NCBI RefSeq assembly: GCF_001509485.1
Contig: NZ_LLZI01000253.1
Coordinates: 1-38,768, forward strand
Direction of reading: 5' to 3'
Length of the DNA: 38,768 bases
Source: Streptomyces sp. NRRL F-4489
Lineage (GTDB): Bacteria > Actinomycetota > Actinomycetes > Streptomycetales > Streptomycetaceae
The notes below the pieces were generated by a model that was not told the origin of the DNA, made no database searches, and saw only the letters and a program-made list of their open reading frames with translations. Positions within the stretch are counted from its first letter, which is position 1, and every line of letters starts with the position of its first letter. A program made the translations under genes and the position numbers. Below are positions 1-8,617 of this stretch, piece after piece.

Positions 1-94
1 CCCCCGGAACCGCCCCCACACCGGCCTCTGCCCCCTCCCCCACCTCACCGGTCGCGCTCTCCACCGGCCGCTCCCGCTCTCCGGTCGCCGTCAC
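1..94 (-). CDS. 5' fragment of a second gene, probable partner GTPase
   Basis: A GTG at 94-92 overlaps the TGA of the upstream GTPase gene in a GTGA arrangement. The frame stays open to the window edge, giving about 31 residues rich in Gly, Glu, Val and Ala (it begins [13 protein letters not shown]). Such low-complexity N-termini precede the P-loop in many actinobacterial GTPases. Known family context: Streptomyces often carry two dynamin-like/YfjP-type GTPase genes in tandem. The assignment as GTPase therefore rests on position only, because no motif lies inside the window. The 4-base overlap suggests translational coupling. Confidence 0.55.
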   Translation of the reverse strand, partial: MTATGERERPVESATGEVGEGAEAGVGAVPG

Positions 95-2034
95 CCCGTC
101 ACCGCCCCTTCCCGCTCGCAGCGGTCCGCCACCCGGCGCCCGCACTCCATCTCCCGGCCCGTCTCCCGATCCGGCGCCGGGTGCCCGCAGCCGGCCTCCC
201 GGCCCACCGTCCGGCAGCCGCACGCCGCGTCCCGCTCCGGCGCCCGTTCCGGCCCCCGGGGGACCGTCCCCTGGCCCGTCCGGCGCTCAAGCGGCCGTTC
301 GTCCGGTGGCCGTGTCCGGCGCTGTTCCCGCTGGACGACCGAGAGCGCGGCGATCAGCTCGGCCTGCTGTTCCGGCGGTACGGTCAGCCGGTCCAACGGG
401 GCCAGCCGGCGCTCCCGTTCACCGTCGAGGACGTCCGCCAGGTACCGGGTCAGCAGCCGGGCACCCTCGTCACACAGGCGCAGTGCGCTCTGCGCCCCCA
501 GCAGGTCGGCGAGGTTCTCCCCCGCCGTACGGGCGCGGCGCCCACCGAGCAGGGAGGCGGCCAGCAGGGCGGCCGGTTCCTCCGCGTCAACCGCCTCACC
601 CCGTACACCGGCCTGGCTCCCGCCACCCTCCCGGGCCCCCCGAACCTCCCCGGCCTCCCCAGCCCCGCGAACCTCCTCCTCCACCATCTCCTCCAGGCAG
701 CGCCGCCAGCGCCGGACGAGGACCCCGATCCGCCCGGCCGCGCCCTGCGCGCCGGCGCCCGCGGCCAGCGCCACCTCGGCCGCCGCGGCGTCGCGCCGCC
801 AGCCCTCCGCGGCCCGCTCGTCGGCCTCCTCGACGGCGCAGACCAGCAGGGCGGTCAGCCCCTGGGTGAGCGCGTCCAGCAGTTCGCCGGCCCGCCCGCC
901 GAGCGCCTGCGCGTACCAGTGGGCACGCGCGTCCCCGGACAGCACCTCGCCGGCCGCGACCTCGCGCCGCACCCGTTCCGCGGCCGCCTCGTACGCCTCC
1001 TCGACCCGGCCGGCCAGCCGCAGGGCCGCGGCGTGCTGCGCGGCGGCGGCCCCGGCCAGCGCGGGGAGCCGGCTGCGCAGCGAGGCCAGCGCGCCGGAGG
1101 CGGTGCGGTCCGCGGCGGCGGCCCGGGCGGCGGGGTCCTCGGCGTGCCGTTCCAGCCACTCGCGCAGCCCGGCGACCGCCGTGGCGGGCAGCAGCCCGCG
1201 GCCCCCGCCGGCGGATTCCGGCAGCTCGGGGATGGTGAAGCGGGGTACGTGGCCGAGCCCGGCGCGCTGCAGGAGTTCGGCGTAGCGCGCGGAGATCTCG
1301 GCGGCGATCTGGTGCGGCACCCGGTCCAGCACGGTGACCAGCGTGACGTCGTACTCCTTCGCCGTGCGCAGCAGATGCCAGGGCACCGCGTCCGCGTAAC
1401 GGGCGGCGGTGGTGACCAGCACCCAGACGTCGGCGGCGCAGATCAGCTCGGCGGCCAGTTCGCGGTTGCCGGCGACCAGGGAGTCGATGTCCGGGGCGTC
1501 GAGCAGCGCCAGGCCGCTGGGCAGCGCGGTGTCCGTCTCGATCCGTACCATCGGCAGGCCCGGCTCACCCGGTAGCGAGCCCCTCCCGTCCCCGGGGGCG
1601 GCGGCCCCGTCCCCGCCCCGCTCGCCGCCGCTCCCCGCTCCCCCGTCGTCCTGCTCCGGCACCCACACCCGGGTCAGGCCGGGCAGTACGCGGCGGCCGG
1701 CGAACCAGCGGTGGTCGTCGGGGTGGCAGACCAGCACCGGCGTCCGCGTCGTCGGCCGCAGCACCCCGGCCTCCGAGATCCGCCGCCCGACGAGCGAGTT
1801 GACCAGCGTGGACTTGCCCGCCCCGGTGGAGCCGCCGATGACGGCGAGCAGCGGGGCGCGGGGGGCGCGCAGGCGGGGCAGCACATAGTCGTCCAGCTGG
1901 GCGAGCAGCTCGGCCCGGTTGCGCCGGGCCCGGGCGGCGCCCCGGAGCGGCAGGGGAAATCGTGCGGCCTCGACACGGTCTCGCAGTACGGACAGTGCGT
2001 CGATCAGCCGGGGTCCTACGTCCAAGGTCACCAC
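91..2034 (-). CDS. Dynamin-like P-loop GTPase
   Basis: About 647 residues if started at the GTG at 2034-2032, which gives the expected N-terminus ([14 protein letters not shown]). The open frame continues upstream to 2274, but that part has a non-coding composition. Seen: P-loop [10 protein letters not shown] about 60 residues in, a threonine-containing G2-like segment (RPTTRTPVL), a DAPD G3 motif and a TVLDRVP G4-like motif. A long helical, Ala/Arg/Glu-rich region follows. The family is thought to act at the membrane, and its role in Streptomyces is unclear. The last 50 residues form an Arg/Glu/Gly-rich tail with several CG pairs in an imperfect repeat. No Shine-Dalgarno is visible, so the transcript may be leaderless. 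The stop overlaps the next gene's start. Confidence 0.85.
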   Translation of the reverse strand: MVTLDVGPRLIDALSVLRDRVEAARFPLPLRGAARARRNRAELLAQLDDYVLPRLRAPRAPLLAVIGGSTGAGKSTLVNSLVGRRISEAGVLRPTTRTPVLVCHPDDHRWFAGRRVLPGLTRVWVPEQDDGGAGSGGERGGDGAAAPGDGRGSLPGEPGLPMVRIETDTALPSGLALLDAPDIDSLVAGNRELAAELICAADVWVLVTTAARYADAVPWHLLRTAKEYDVTLVTVLDRVPHQIAAEISARYAELLQRAGLGHVPRFTIPELPESAGGGRGLLPATAVAGLREWLERHAEDPAARAAAADRTASGALASLRSRLPALAGAAAAQHAAALRLAGRVEEAYEAAAERVRREVAAGEVLSGDARAHWYAQALGGRAGELLDALTQGLTALLVCAVEEADERAAEGWRRDAAAAEVALAAGAGAQGAAGRIGVLVRRWRRCLEEMVEEEVRGAGEAGEVRGAREGGGSQAGVRGEAVDAEEPAALLAASLLGGRRARTAGENLADLLGAQSALRLCDEGARLLTRYLADVLDGERERRLAPLDRLTVPPEQQAELIAALSVVQREQRRTRPPDERPLERRTGQGTVPRGPERAPERDAACGCRTVGREAGCGHPAPDRETGREMECGRRVADRCEREGAVTG

Positions 2035-2335
2035 ATGTGAAGAATGCCCAATTTCGTTAGGTTTTTGAAGCGTATAACCCCTTGTGTACGCCGCGAGATC
2101 ACGACAGCACGAGATCGCCGCCAAATGGGATTTTCGGGATAATCGAGGCGCAGCCATAACGAGTCCACAACACCCGCCGCGCGAGACGTCAAAAGCCGTG
2201 CAGGATTCGTACCTGCCTGCGATTATCGGGATCGCTTCACCGAACCTCCACAACGTGCCACGGAGGTGAAGCAACCGGGACGAGGCACCCGGACCTCTAT
2301 CCTGGTCCGCGGTCCGTGATCCACACCCACCACCG
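2035..2335. other. Intergenic region between GTPase gene and tRNA-Arg
   Basis: No convincing gene. Base composition is lower in GC than the flanks. It holds an inverted pair GATAATCG (about 2138-2145) and CGATTATC (about 2221-2228), and a 7-bp pair CTTCACC/GGTGAAG near 2235-2274. These may belong to the divergent promoters of the GTPase gene and the tRNA, but no clear -35/-10 pair was found. Confidence 0.5.
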
Positions 2336-2411
2336 GCCCCCGTAGCTCAGTGGATAGAGCAGGTGCCTTCTAAGCACTTGGCCGCAGGTTCGAGTCCTGC
2401 CGGGGGCGCCA
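2336..2411 (+). tRNA. tRNA-Arg (anticodon TCT)
   Basis: Full cloverleaf. The acceptor stem GCCCCCG (2336-2342) pairs with CGGGGGC (2401-2407). The D arm is GCTC/GAGC. The anticodon stem GGTGC/GCACT has loop CTTCTAA with anticodon TCT at 2369-2371. The T arm contains GGTTCGAGTCC. The CCA end is encoded (2409-2411). It reads AGA, a very rare codon in high-GC actinomycetes. Confidence 0.97.
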
Positions 2412-2416
2412 GACCA

Positions 2417-2441
2417 GACCCTCCTCCGGGAGGGTCTTTTT
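2417..2441 (+). terminator. Intrinsic terminator of tRNA-Arg
   Basis: Perfect 8-bp stem GACCCTCC (2417-2424) and GGAGGGTC (2429-2436), a 4-base loop and five T residues (2437-2441), starting 5 bases after the tRNA CCA. A canonical rho-independent terminator. Confidence 0.92.
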
Positions 2442-2726
2442 GCTGGTCAGGGGCGCGGGAGCGCGTGGCGGGGTCCGGAGGCGTCCGGCCGCGCCCGACG
2501 CGGGGAAGACGCGGTGACGTTCTGAGGCGGCCCCGCGCCCGGTCGGGCCGGATGGCCGGATGGCCGGATGGAGCACCCGCCCGCTCCCTACGCTTCTCAG
2601 GCCGCCTGCGGAGCTCGGTGCGGCCGGGCACGAGGGTGGGCGCATCACCGGCGACCACCCCGCGTTGGCGAGTTCCTGGGAGACCGAGCCCGGATTGCCT
2701 GGAGTCGGAGGAGAGGTGCTCATGGA
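2442..2726. other. Region between tRNA-Arg terminator and SUKH gene
   Basis: I see no gene here on either strand; the open frames are GC shadows. It contains the ribosome binding site of the SUKH gene at its end. No direct repeat of the tRNA 3' end, integrase or attachment-site signature was found. Confidence 0.45.
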
Positions 2727-3188
2727 ATGAGCGGGGAGAACGCACGGCCCGGAATCGAAGAACTGCGGGAGTCGCTCGCGGGCGCGGCGCGGTTCGAGAC
2801 ACACCCACTGGATATGGAGCGGGCGCGTCGGCGGTATGAGGAGGAGGGGTTCGCGTTCACTGCCGGGGTGCGGGAGTTCTTGGAGGCGTATGGGGAGTTC
2901 ACCGTGACGTGGAGATACGGCTTCGGTGAAACGTTCCTTACGACGTCGGTGGCGGAAACGATGGACTCGGCGCACTCGTTGCCCAGGAGTGTGGGGTTCT
3001 TCGGCAGGCGTATCGGCCCTCCCGTGCTGCTTGTCGGAACGGCCACCGATACGCAGGAAGCCGTTCTGCTGGCCGGCGACGGGGATGTGTACCTCGCCGG
3101 CGACGCGGGAATCCAGCGGGTCGCGAACGGCTTCGGCAACGCGGTTCGATCGCTCGTCATGGGTGATTGGGAGAAGAGATTCTTCTGA
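2727..3188 (+). CDS. SUKH-3-type immunity protein (orphan)
   Basis: A 153-residue acidic protein beginning MSGENARPGIEELRESLAG. The ATG at 2727 is chosen because GGAGGAGAGG lies about 10 bases upstream (2707-2716) and because upstream codons look non-coding. The pattern (RARRRYEEEGF, VREFLEAYGEF near residues 30-55, then a beta-rich half with PVLLVGTA, EAVLLAGDGDVYLAG and a C-terminal WEKRFF) fits the SUKH-3 (Smi1/Knr4-like) family. Known: many SUKH proteins are immunity proteins that neutralise secreted or contact-delivered nuclease and deaminase toxins. Odd: no polymorphic toxin, WXG100 or secretion gene lies nearby. It stands alone between a tRNA and the convergent nine-gene operon. Its codon use is slightly less GC-biased than its neighbours, compatible with transfer. 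Confidence 0.82.
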   Translation: MSGENARPGIEELRESLAGAARFETHPLDMERARRRYEEEGFAFTAGVREFLEAYGEFTVTWRYGFGETFLTTSVAETMDSAHSLPRSVGFFGRRIGPPVLLVGTATDTQEAVLLAGDGDVYLAGDAGIQRVANGFGNAVRSLVMGDWEKRFF

Positions 3189-3191
3189 CCC

Positions 3192-3218
3192 CTGACGGCG
3201 TTCGTATGCGGACGTCAG
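3192..3218. terminator. Weak hairpin between convergent genes
   Basis: CTGACG (3192-3197) and CGTCAG (3213-3218) form a 6-bp stem over the gap between the convergent SUKH and trpF stops, overlapping the last codons of trpF. There is no T tract. It may act as a weak bidirectional terminator. Confidence 0.3.
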
Positions 3219-3859
3219 CCCGCCGCGCGGGCCTCCCGGATGAAGGCGCGGATGAGGGCGGGGTCCTTGATTCCCCGGGTGGATTCGACGCCGCTGGAGA
3301 CGTCTGCGCCCCAGGGGTGGGTGGCCTGGAGGGCGGCGGTGATGTTGGTGGGGGTGAGGCCGCCGGCCAGGAGCCAGGGGGCCTTGGGGGGTTGGAAGGA
3401 GGGGTCGGTCCAGGCCCAGGGGAGGCCGGCGCCGGGGGTGGGGGCGTCGAGGAGGAGGATGTCTTCGCCCATCTCCCCGAGGGTGGGCGGGGGGTTTCCG
3501 TAGGTGGTGGCGCGGATGAGGGTGCGGTCCTCGTCGTACTGGCGGAGTTCGGTGTAGTGGGACGGGCCCTCGTGGCCGTGGAGTTGGATGGCGCGGATGC
3601 CGGTGGCGTCGGCCAGGGCGCGGACGTCGGCGACCGGCTGGTCGCGGAAGACGCCGACGGTCAGGACGTGGGGCGGGACGCGGCGGGCGAGGCGGGCGGC
3701 GGTGTCGGCGTCGACCTGGCGGGGGCTGGGGGCGAAGACGAAGCCGACGGCGTCGGCGCCGGCCTCGATGGCGGTGTCGACGTCCTGTTCCGTCCGCAGA
3801 CCGCAGATTTTGATGAAGAGGGGGTGGAGGGGGTCGAGGGGGTTGGGGAGGCGTGGCAT
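3215..3859 (-). CDS. trpF: Phosphoribosylanthranilate isomerase TrpF
   Basis: A 214-residue (beta/alpha)8 enzyme that converts N-(5'-phosphoribosyl)anthranilate to the 1-deoxyribulose (CdRP) form, the third step of tryptophan synthesis. Seen: KICGLRTEQD with the catalytic Cys near residue 19, AGADAVGFVF, IQLHGHE, LLLDAPTPGAG with the catalytic Asp, LLAGGLTP and VSSGVESTRGIKD. A 14-residue proline-rich leader precedes the fold. The ATG at 3859 has AAGGA-like bases upstream. It is the last gene of the operon, 128 bp after lysE, with a strong hairpin between. Odd: most Streptomyces lack trpF because PriA does both the HisA and TrpF reactions. A dedicated trpF beside trpC and trpD suggests a self-contained pathway module. 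Confidence 0.93.
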   Translation of the reverse strand: MPRLPNPLDPLHPLFIKICGLRTEQDVDTAIEAGADAVGFVFAPSPRQVDADTAARLARRVPPHVLTVGVFRDQPVADVRALADATGIRAIQLHGHEGPSHYTELRQYDEDRTLIRATTYGNPPPTLGEMGEDILLLDAPTPGAGLPWAWTDPSFQPPKAPWLLAGGLTPTNITAALQATHPWGADVSSGVESTRGIKDPALIRAFIREARAAG

Positions 3860-3916
3860 GAGGAGTTCCTTCGATGTTCCTTGGATGGTTCGTGAGTGGG
3901 GTGCTCGTACGCCTGT

Positions 3917-3952
3917 GCCCGGCACGGGAGCCGGAGAGCCGCCGTGCCGGGC
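3917..3952 (-). promoter_or_regulatory. Perfect 11-bp hairpin between lysE and trpF
   Basis: GCCCGGCACGG (3917-3927) and CCGTGCCGGGC (3942-3952) are perfect inverted repeats with a 14-base loop, inside the 128-bp gap between the exporter gene and trpF. There is no T tract after it in the direction of transcription. It could attenuate, protect or process the message so that trpF is expressed at a different level. Confidence 0.5.
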
Positions 3953-3987
3953 GGGGCGCAGCCGAGAGCGGTCGCCCGGTCCCCTAA

Positions 3988-4611
3988 TTACCTGCTGGCC
4001 AAGGCCAACTGGACCCCCAGCCCCACGAACGCCACCGCGAAGGTGCGGCGCATCCAGGCCAGCACCTTCGGCCTGGTGATGATGTGGTCGCGGACGGCCG
4101 CGGCGAAGGCGCCGTAGATGGCGAAGACGACGAAGGTCATCAGCATGAAGACGGCGGAGAGTTCGAGCATGCGGGGGAGCGTGTCGGTGGCGGTGGCCGG
4201 GACGAACTGGGGGAGGAACGCCAGGAAGAACATGGAGAGTTTGGGGTTGAGGAAGTTGATGAGGATGGCGGTTCCGGTGACGCCGGCGGCGGATTTGTCG
4301 GGCTTGACGGTGTCGCCCTCGGTGTCGATCTTCATCGAGCCCTTTTCGCGCAGGGTCTGCCAGGCGAGGAAGAGCAGGTAGGCGACGCCCGCCCATTTGA
4401 AGCTCTCGAAGGCCAGGGCGCTGGTGTGCAGGATGGCGGCGAGGCCGGCGGTGGCCGCCGCCAGGTGCGGGACGATGCCGAGCGTGCAGCCGAAGGCCGC
4501 GACCACCGACATCCGCAGGCCGCGTGTCAGGCCGGTGGCGACGGTGTACACGGCACCCGTACCGGGTGAGACCACGATGATGAACGCGGTGATAAGGAAT
4601 TCAACGCTCAT
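3988..4611 (-). CDS. LysE/RhtB-family amino-acid exporter
   Basis: A 207-residue membrane protein with about six hydrophobic segments. It starts MSVEFLITAFIIVVSPGTGA, with the conserved SPG in the first helix and TGLTRG after it. The central hydrophilic loop (MKIDTEGDTVKPDKSAAG) precedes GTAILINFLNPK, a family hallmark (N-P-K). Known role: export of amino acids such as Lys, Arg, Thr or homoserine lactone, or of their analogues. ATG at 4611 with GGAG about 11 bases upstream. It lies between trpC (39 bp gap) and trpF. In an operon of modified tryptophan-pathway and B6 genes its likely job is export of, or self-resistance to, an amino-acid-like product. The substrate cannot be read from the sequence. 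Confidence 0.9.
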   Translation of the reverse strand: MSVEFLITAFIIVVSPGTGAVYTVATGLTRGLRMSVVAAFGCTLGIVPHLAAATAGLAAILHTSALAFESFKWAGVAYLLFLAWQTLREKGSMKIDTEGDTVKPDKSAAGVTGTAILINFLNPKLSMFFLAFLPQFVPATATDTLPRMLELSAVFMLMTFVVFAIYGAFAAAVRDHIITRPKVLAWMRRTFAVAFVGLGVQLALASR

Positions 4612-4650
4612 AGCGGAGGCGCTCCTTCGGCTTCCATGAGGGACTGGTGC

Positions 4651-5442
4651 TTACTGTGCCAGGAGCGCCCGGGTCGCGGACTCGACATCGTCGGCGCGCA
4701 TCAGGCTTTCGCCGACGAGGAAGGTGGTGACGCCGGCGGCGGCCATCCGCCGGAGGTCGTCCGGGCTGCCGAGGCCGCTCTCGGCGACCGTGAGGCGGTC
4801 CCGGGGGACGGCGGGCGCGAGGTTCTCGGCGGTGGCCAGGGTGGTCTGCATGGTGGTGAGGTTGCGGTTGTTGATGCCGATGAGGCGGGAGGTCAGGCGG
4901 GTGGCGCGGTCCAGTTCGGCGGCGTCGTGGACCTCGACCAGGACGTCCATGCCGAGGTCGTGGGCCGTTTGCTCGATGGCGGCGGCGGTGGGGTCGTCCA
5001 CGAGGCAGAGCATGAGGAGGATGGCGTCGGCGCCCCAGGCGCGGGATTCGATGACCTGGTAGGGGTCGAGCATGAAGTCCTTGCGGAGGACGGGGAGTTG
5101 GGTGGTGGCGCGGGCGGCGGCGAGGTGGGCGCGGGTGCCGTCGAAGGAGGGGGTGTCGGTGAGGACGGAGAGGCAGGCGGCGCCGCCGGCCTCGTAGGCG
5201 CGGGCCAGGGCCGGCGGGTCGAAGTCGGCGCGGATCAGGCCCTTGGACGGGCTCTTCTTCTTGACCTCGGCGATGAGGGCGTACTCGCCCGCGGCGCGGC
5301 GCTTCTCGAGGGCGGCCAGGAAGCCGCGCGGGGGTTCGGCCGCGGCGGCCTCCTCGCGGAGCGCGGCGGCCGGGCGGGCGGCCTTGGCGGCGGCGATCTC
5401 GTCGCGCTTGTAGGCCGTGACGCGGGTCAGCAGATCACTCAT
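4651..5442 (-). CDS. trpC: Indole-3-glycerol-phosphate synthase TrpC
   Basis: A 263-residue (beta/alpha)8 enzyme that closes the indole ring, CdRP to indole-3-glycerol phosphate with loss of CO2. All catalytic motifs are present: [13 protein letters not shown] (Glu and Lys), [11 protein letters not shown] (Lys), [16 protein letters not shown] (Asn), TVAESGL (Glu) and FLVGESLM for phosphate binding. Length is normal for the family and nothing is missing, so it should be active. The ATG at 5442 overlaps the TGA of trpD (ATGA). It is probably a second, pathway-dedicated copy; Streptomyces normally keep another trpC with trpM/B/A, which is not in this window. Confidence 0.95.
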   Translation of the reverse strand: MSDLLTRVTAYKRDEIAAAKAARPAAALREEAAAAEPPRGFLAALEKRRAAGEYALIAEVKKKSPSKGLIRADFDPPALARAYEAGGAACLSVLTDTPSFDGTRAHLAAARATTQLPVLRKDFMLDPYQVIESRAWGADAILLMLCLVDDPTAAAIEQTAHDLGMDVLVEVHDAAELDRATRLTSRLIGINNRNLTTMQTTLATAENLAPAVPRDRLTVAESGLGSPDDLRRMAAAGVTTFLVGESLMRADDVESATRALLAQ

Positions 5443-6476
5443 GAGTCCGTCCCTGGGGTCGTGGTGTGGGATGCCGCTACGAGGGCTGCGAGGCGGGCGC
5501 GCGCCTCGCCGGAGTCGAGCGAGGCGGCGGCGCGCGCGGCGCCCTGCCGCAGGTCGCCGGCGCGGCCGGCGGCGACCAGGGCCGCCGCGGCGTTGAGCAC
5601 GGCGATATCGCGGTACGGGCCCGGGGCCCCGTCCAGGACCCGCCGCAGGGCCGCCGCGTTGTGCGCGGGGTCGCCGCCGCGCAGGTCGCCGGGGCGGGCG
5701 GTGGGCAGGCCGGCGTCCCCGGGGGTGATCTCGTAGGTCTTCACCGCGCCGTCGGCGAGTTCGGCGACGTAGGTCGGGCCGGTGGTGGTGACCTCGTCGA
5801 GGCCGTCCGAGCCGTGGACCACCAGGGCGTGGGTGGAGCCGAGTTCGCCCAGGACGTGGGCGAGCGGTTCGGCCCAGTGGCGGGCGTAGACGCCGACGAG
5901 GTGGTGTTTGACGCCGGCGGGGTTGAGCAGCGGCCCGAGGAGGTTGAAGACGGTGCGGGTGGCGAGTTCGGCCCGGGTGTCGGCGACGTGCGCGAGGGCG
6001 GGGTGGTGGTTGGGCGCGTGCATGAAGCCGATACCGGCCGCCGCGATGCAGTGCTCGACCTCGGCGGGGGACAGCGCGGTGCGTACGCCCAGCGCGCGGA
6101 GCACGTCGGTGGAGCCGGAGCGCGAGGACAGCGCGCGGTTGCCCTGCTTGGCGACCGGGACGCCGGCGCCCGCGACGATGAGGCCGGCGGCGGTGGAGAT
6201 GTTGTACGAGCCGGAGGCGTCGCCGCCGGTGCCGAGGATGTCGACGGTGCCCGGCGGTGCGGCCACGCCGTACATCTTGGTGCGCAGGACGGTGGCGGCG
6301 CCGGAGATCTCGGCGACGGTCTCGCCCCGGACGCGCAGCGCCATCAGGAACGCGCCCATCTGCGAGGGGGTCGCCTCGCCGGACGTCATCAGGGCGAAGG
6401 CGTCGGCGGCTTCCTCCCTGGTCAGCGGGTGGCCGTCGGCGGTCTTGGCGAGGAAGTCCTTGAACGTTCCTCTCAC
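5439..6476 (-). CDS. trpD: Anthranilate phosphoribosyltransferase TrpD
   Basis: A 345-residue enzyme that transfers phosphoribose from PRPP to anthranilate. Seen: [17 protein letters not shown] (PRPP/Mg site), [55 protein letters not shown]. The usual KHGNR motif reads KQGNR here (His to Gln) and the usual ADVL reads TDVL. Such changes are seen in secondary-metabolism paralogues and might tune specificity. The GTG at 6476 overlaps the stop of the flavoenzyme gene (GTGA), and GGAGG lies about 6 bases upstream. No trpE/trpG accompanies it, so anthranilate must come from elsewhere, or the substrate is an anthranilate analogue. Confidence 0.93.
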   Translation of the reverse strand: MRGTFKDFLAKTADGHPLTREEAADAFALMTSGEATPSQMGAFLMALRVRGETVAEISGAATVLRTKMYGVAAPPGTVDILGTGGDASGSYNISTAAGLIVAGAGVPVAKQGNRALSSRSGSTDVLRALGVRTALSPAEVEHCIAAAGIGFMHAPNHHPALAHVADTRAELATRTVFNLLGPLLNPAGVKHHLVGVYARHWAEPLAHVLGELGSTHALVVHGSDGLDEVTTTGPTYVAELADGAVKTYEITPGDAGLPTARPGDLRGGDPAHNAAALRRVLDGAPGPYRDIAVLNAAAALVAAGRAGDLRQGAARAAASLDSGEARARLAALVAASHTTTPGTDS

Positions 6477-8569
6477 GCGGCACCTCCGGTTGGCGGGAAG
6501 GGCTGGTCCCAGTCGGGTGTGACGTTCTCCCGCCGGTACGGGGTCCGGTCGGTCAGGCCGGTGTCCAGGGTGCGGGCGAAGAGGTGCCCGCTGTGGACGG
6601 CGGCGGCGATGATCCCGGGCCCGAGGGCGTCCCCGACCCGGGCGACGCGGCGGATGCCGGCCGCCTCCAGGGCGCCGGGCTCCAGCGCGGTCAGCTCCTG
6701 GTAGAGGGCGTCCCGGGGGAGCCGGCCGGTGACGGGCACCACGGCGTCGGCGGGCACGGCGCTTTCGCGGCCGGTGTAGGTGCAGGCCAGATAGGCGGTG
6801 CCCGGTTCGGTGCGGACCAGGGCGGTGGAGGTGTGCACGGCGGCGCAGCGCTCCATGACGCGGCGCTGGACGCGTTTCTGCTCGGCGGTGAACTGGGTGA
6901 ACGCCGCGACGATCGGCTCCGGGGTGACGAAGACGACCTCGCAGCCGGCGTCCGCGAGGCGTTCGGCGAGGACCGTGGCCATGTAGTAGTGGTCGTCGTC
7001 GTAGACCACGACGCGGCCTTGTGGCAGCTTGCCGTCCATGAGGGCGTCCGGGGTGAAGACCGGGAGCCCGTCCGCCAGTCCGGGGACCGGGTCGCGGTGG
7101 TGGCGTCCGACGCCGTCCGCCCGCCAGAACGCGCCGGTGGCGACGGCCACCAGTGAGCAGCCGGCTTCCAGGACGAGGTCGGCCGTGACGTCGTTGCCGG
7201 GCAGGACCTGCACGTTCTTCATGCGCTTGAGCTGTCCGACGCGCCAGTCCCGCACCCGGCCGTACGTGGCGAGGCCGGGCAGGCGGGCCTCGCGGGTGAC
7301 GCGGCCGCCGAGCTCCCGGCCGGCCTCGCAGAGGATCACCTCGTAGCCGCGCTGGCCCAGGCCGCGGGCGGCTTCGAGTCCGGCCGGGCCGGCGCCGACG
7401 ACGAGGACGGTGTCGCCGGTGTCCTTGGGCGGGATGGTCTCGGGGTGCCAGCCGCGCCGCCACTCCTCGCCGGTGGTGGGGTTCTGGGTGCAGCGGAAGG
7501 GCGCGCCCATGGAGTCGAAGGCCAGGCAGATGTTGCAGCCGATGCACTCGCGGATGTCGTCGAACCGGCCCTGTTCGATCTTGGTGGGGAGGAACGGGTC
7601 GGCGATGGACGGGCGGGCAGCCCCGATCAGGTCCAGGGTGCCGGAGCGGAGCATGGCCGCCATGGTGTCGGGCGAGGTGAAGCGGCCGACGCCGACGACG
7701 GGTTTGCTGGTGAGGCCCTTGACGAACGCGACGTACTTCTCCTGCCAGCCCTCCGGCTCGAACCGCGCGGTGGCGCCGTCGTGGCCCATGTTGGCGAGGT
7801 TGACGTCCCACAGGTCGGGGAGTTCGCCGAGCAGGGCGATGACCTCGCGGGCCTCGCCGTCCGCGGTGATACCGCGGTCGCCGATCATCTCGTCGACGCA
7901 GAAGCGGACGGCGACGGCGCAGGTGTCGCCGACCGCCTCCTTGGTGTCCTCGATGAGTTCGCGCAGCAGCCGGGCGCGGTTCTCCAGGCTGCCGCCGTAT
8001 TCGTCGGTGCGCTTGTTGCGGCTGCGGGAGAGGAAGTTGATGGGCAGCGTCATGCTGTGCCCGGCGTAGATGTAGACGATGTCGAAGCCGGCGCGCCGGG
8101 CGTTGAGGGCGGCCTCGCGGTGCCAGCGCCGGAAGGCCCGGATGTCGTTCTTGTCCATGGCGCGGGCGGTGCCGGGGTAGAGGCTGCGGGTGGCCTCCGC
8201 GCTGGGGGCGAGGGGGACGGCGCGGGATTCGAGGTTGGCGACGTGCCCGCCGTTGTGGGCCAGTTCGACGCCGGCCAGGGCGCCGTGGGCGTGGATCTGC
8301 TCGGTGGTCCGGGCCAGGGCGGGGATGTCCTGGGCGTCCCAGAGGCGGAGTTCCCGCTGGTGCTGGCCGGAGTAGTGGATATCGCACTGCTCGGTGCAGA
8401 CCACGCCCCAGCCGCCCTCCGCCTTGACGCCGCGCATCGCGGCCATCGGGGAGGGGTACGCCCGGCCCATGCCGTTGCAGTGCGGGACTTGGTAGAAGCG
8501 GTTCTTGGTGGTGACGGGGCCTATTCGAAGCGGTTCGAAGAGGATGTCGAAACGGGCTGGGCGGGACAA
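6473..8569 (-). CDS. Trimethylamine/dimethylamine dehydrogenase-like flavo-iron-sulfur enzyme
   Basis: About 698 residues, the full length of the TMADH/DMADH/histamine dehydrogenase family. It has an N-terminal old-yellow-enzyme barrel with FMN, a 4Fe-4S site and a C-terminal ADP/NAD-type domain. Seen: [11 protein letters not shown] (the Cys that carries 6-S-cysteinyl FMN in TMADH), [22 protein letters not shown] (Tyr and His of the active site), [13 protein letters not shown], the cluster RECIGCNIC plus a later Cys before TQN, and [14 protein letters not shown]. The residue equivalent to Tyr60 of TMADH is Gln, as I recall for DMADH and histamine dehydrogenase. This argues against trimethylamine and for another amine. 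Start: TTG at 8569 has AAGGGAA about 8 bases upstream and matches the family N-terminus; a GTG at 8602 lacks a binding site. It likely oxidises an amine or imine intermediate. Confidence 0.9.
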   Translation of the reverse strand: MSRPARFDILFEPLRIGPVTTKNRFYQVPHCNGMGRAYPSPMAAMRGVKAEGGWGVVCTEQCDIHYSGQHQRELRLWDAQDIPALARTTEQIHAHGALAGVELAHNGGHVANLESRAVPLAPSAEATRSLYPGTARAMDKNDIRAFRRWHREAALNARRAGFDIVYIYAGHSMTLPINFLSRSRNKRTDEYGGSLENRARLLRELIEDTKEAVGDTCAVAVRFCVDEMIGDRGITADGEAREVIALLGELPDLWDVNLANMGHDGATARFEPEGWQEKYVAFVKGLTSKPVVGVGRFTSPDTMAAMLRSGTLDLIGAARPSIADPFLPTKIEQGRFDDIRECIGCNICLAFDSMGAPFRCTQNPTTGEEWRRGWHPETIPPKDTGDTVLVVGAGPAGLEAARGLGQRGYEVILCEAGRELGGRVTREARLPGLATYGRVRDWRVGQLKRMKNVQVLPGNDVTADLVLEAGCSLVAVATGAFWRADGVGRHHRDPVPGLADGLPVFTPDALMDGKLPQGRVVVYDDDHYYMATVLAERLADAGCEVVFVTPEPIVAAFTQFTAEQKRVQRRVMERCAAVHTSTALVRTEPGTAYLACTYTGRESAVPADAVVPVTGRLPRDALYQELTALEPGALEAAGIRRVARVGDALGPGIIAAAVHSGHLFARTLDTGLTDRTPYRRENVTPDWDQPFPPTGGAA

Positions 8570-8617
8570 CGTCGCGGTTCCCTTCGTGCCGGTCTCACGC
8601 ACGGCGGTGCGGAAAGG

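Noticed and set aside
181..1575. 464-codon plus-strand frame opposite the GTPase gene
   Set aside because: The opposite strand has a P-loop and other G motifs; this frame is a proline/arginine-rich shadow.
2336..2450. Integration (att) site at tRNA-Arg
   Set aside because: No integrase gene and no repeat of the tRNA 3' end seen elsewhere in the window.
3860..4396. Apparent upstream extension of trpF into the lysE region
   Set aside because: It is the out-of-frame shadow of lysE; the TrpF fold begins after the ATG at 3859.
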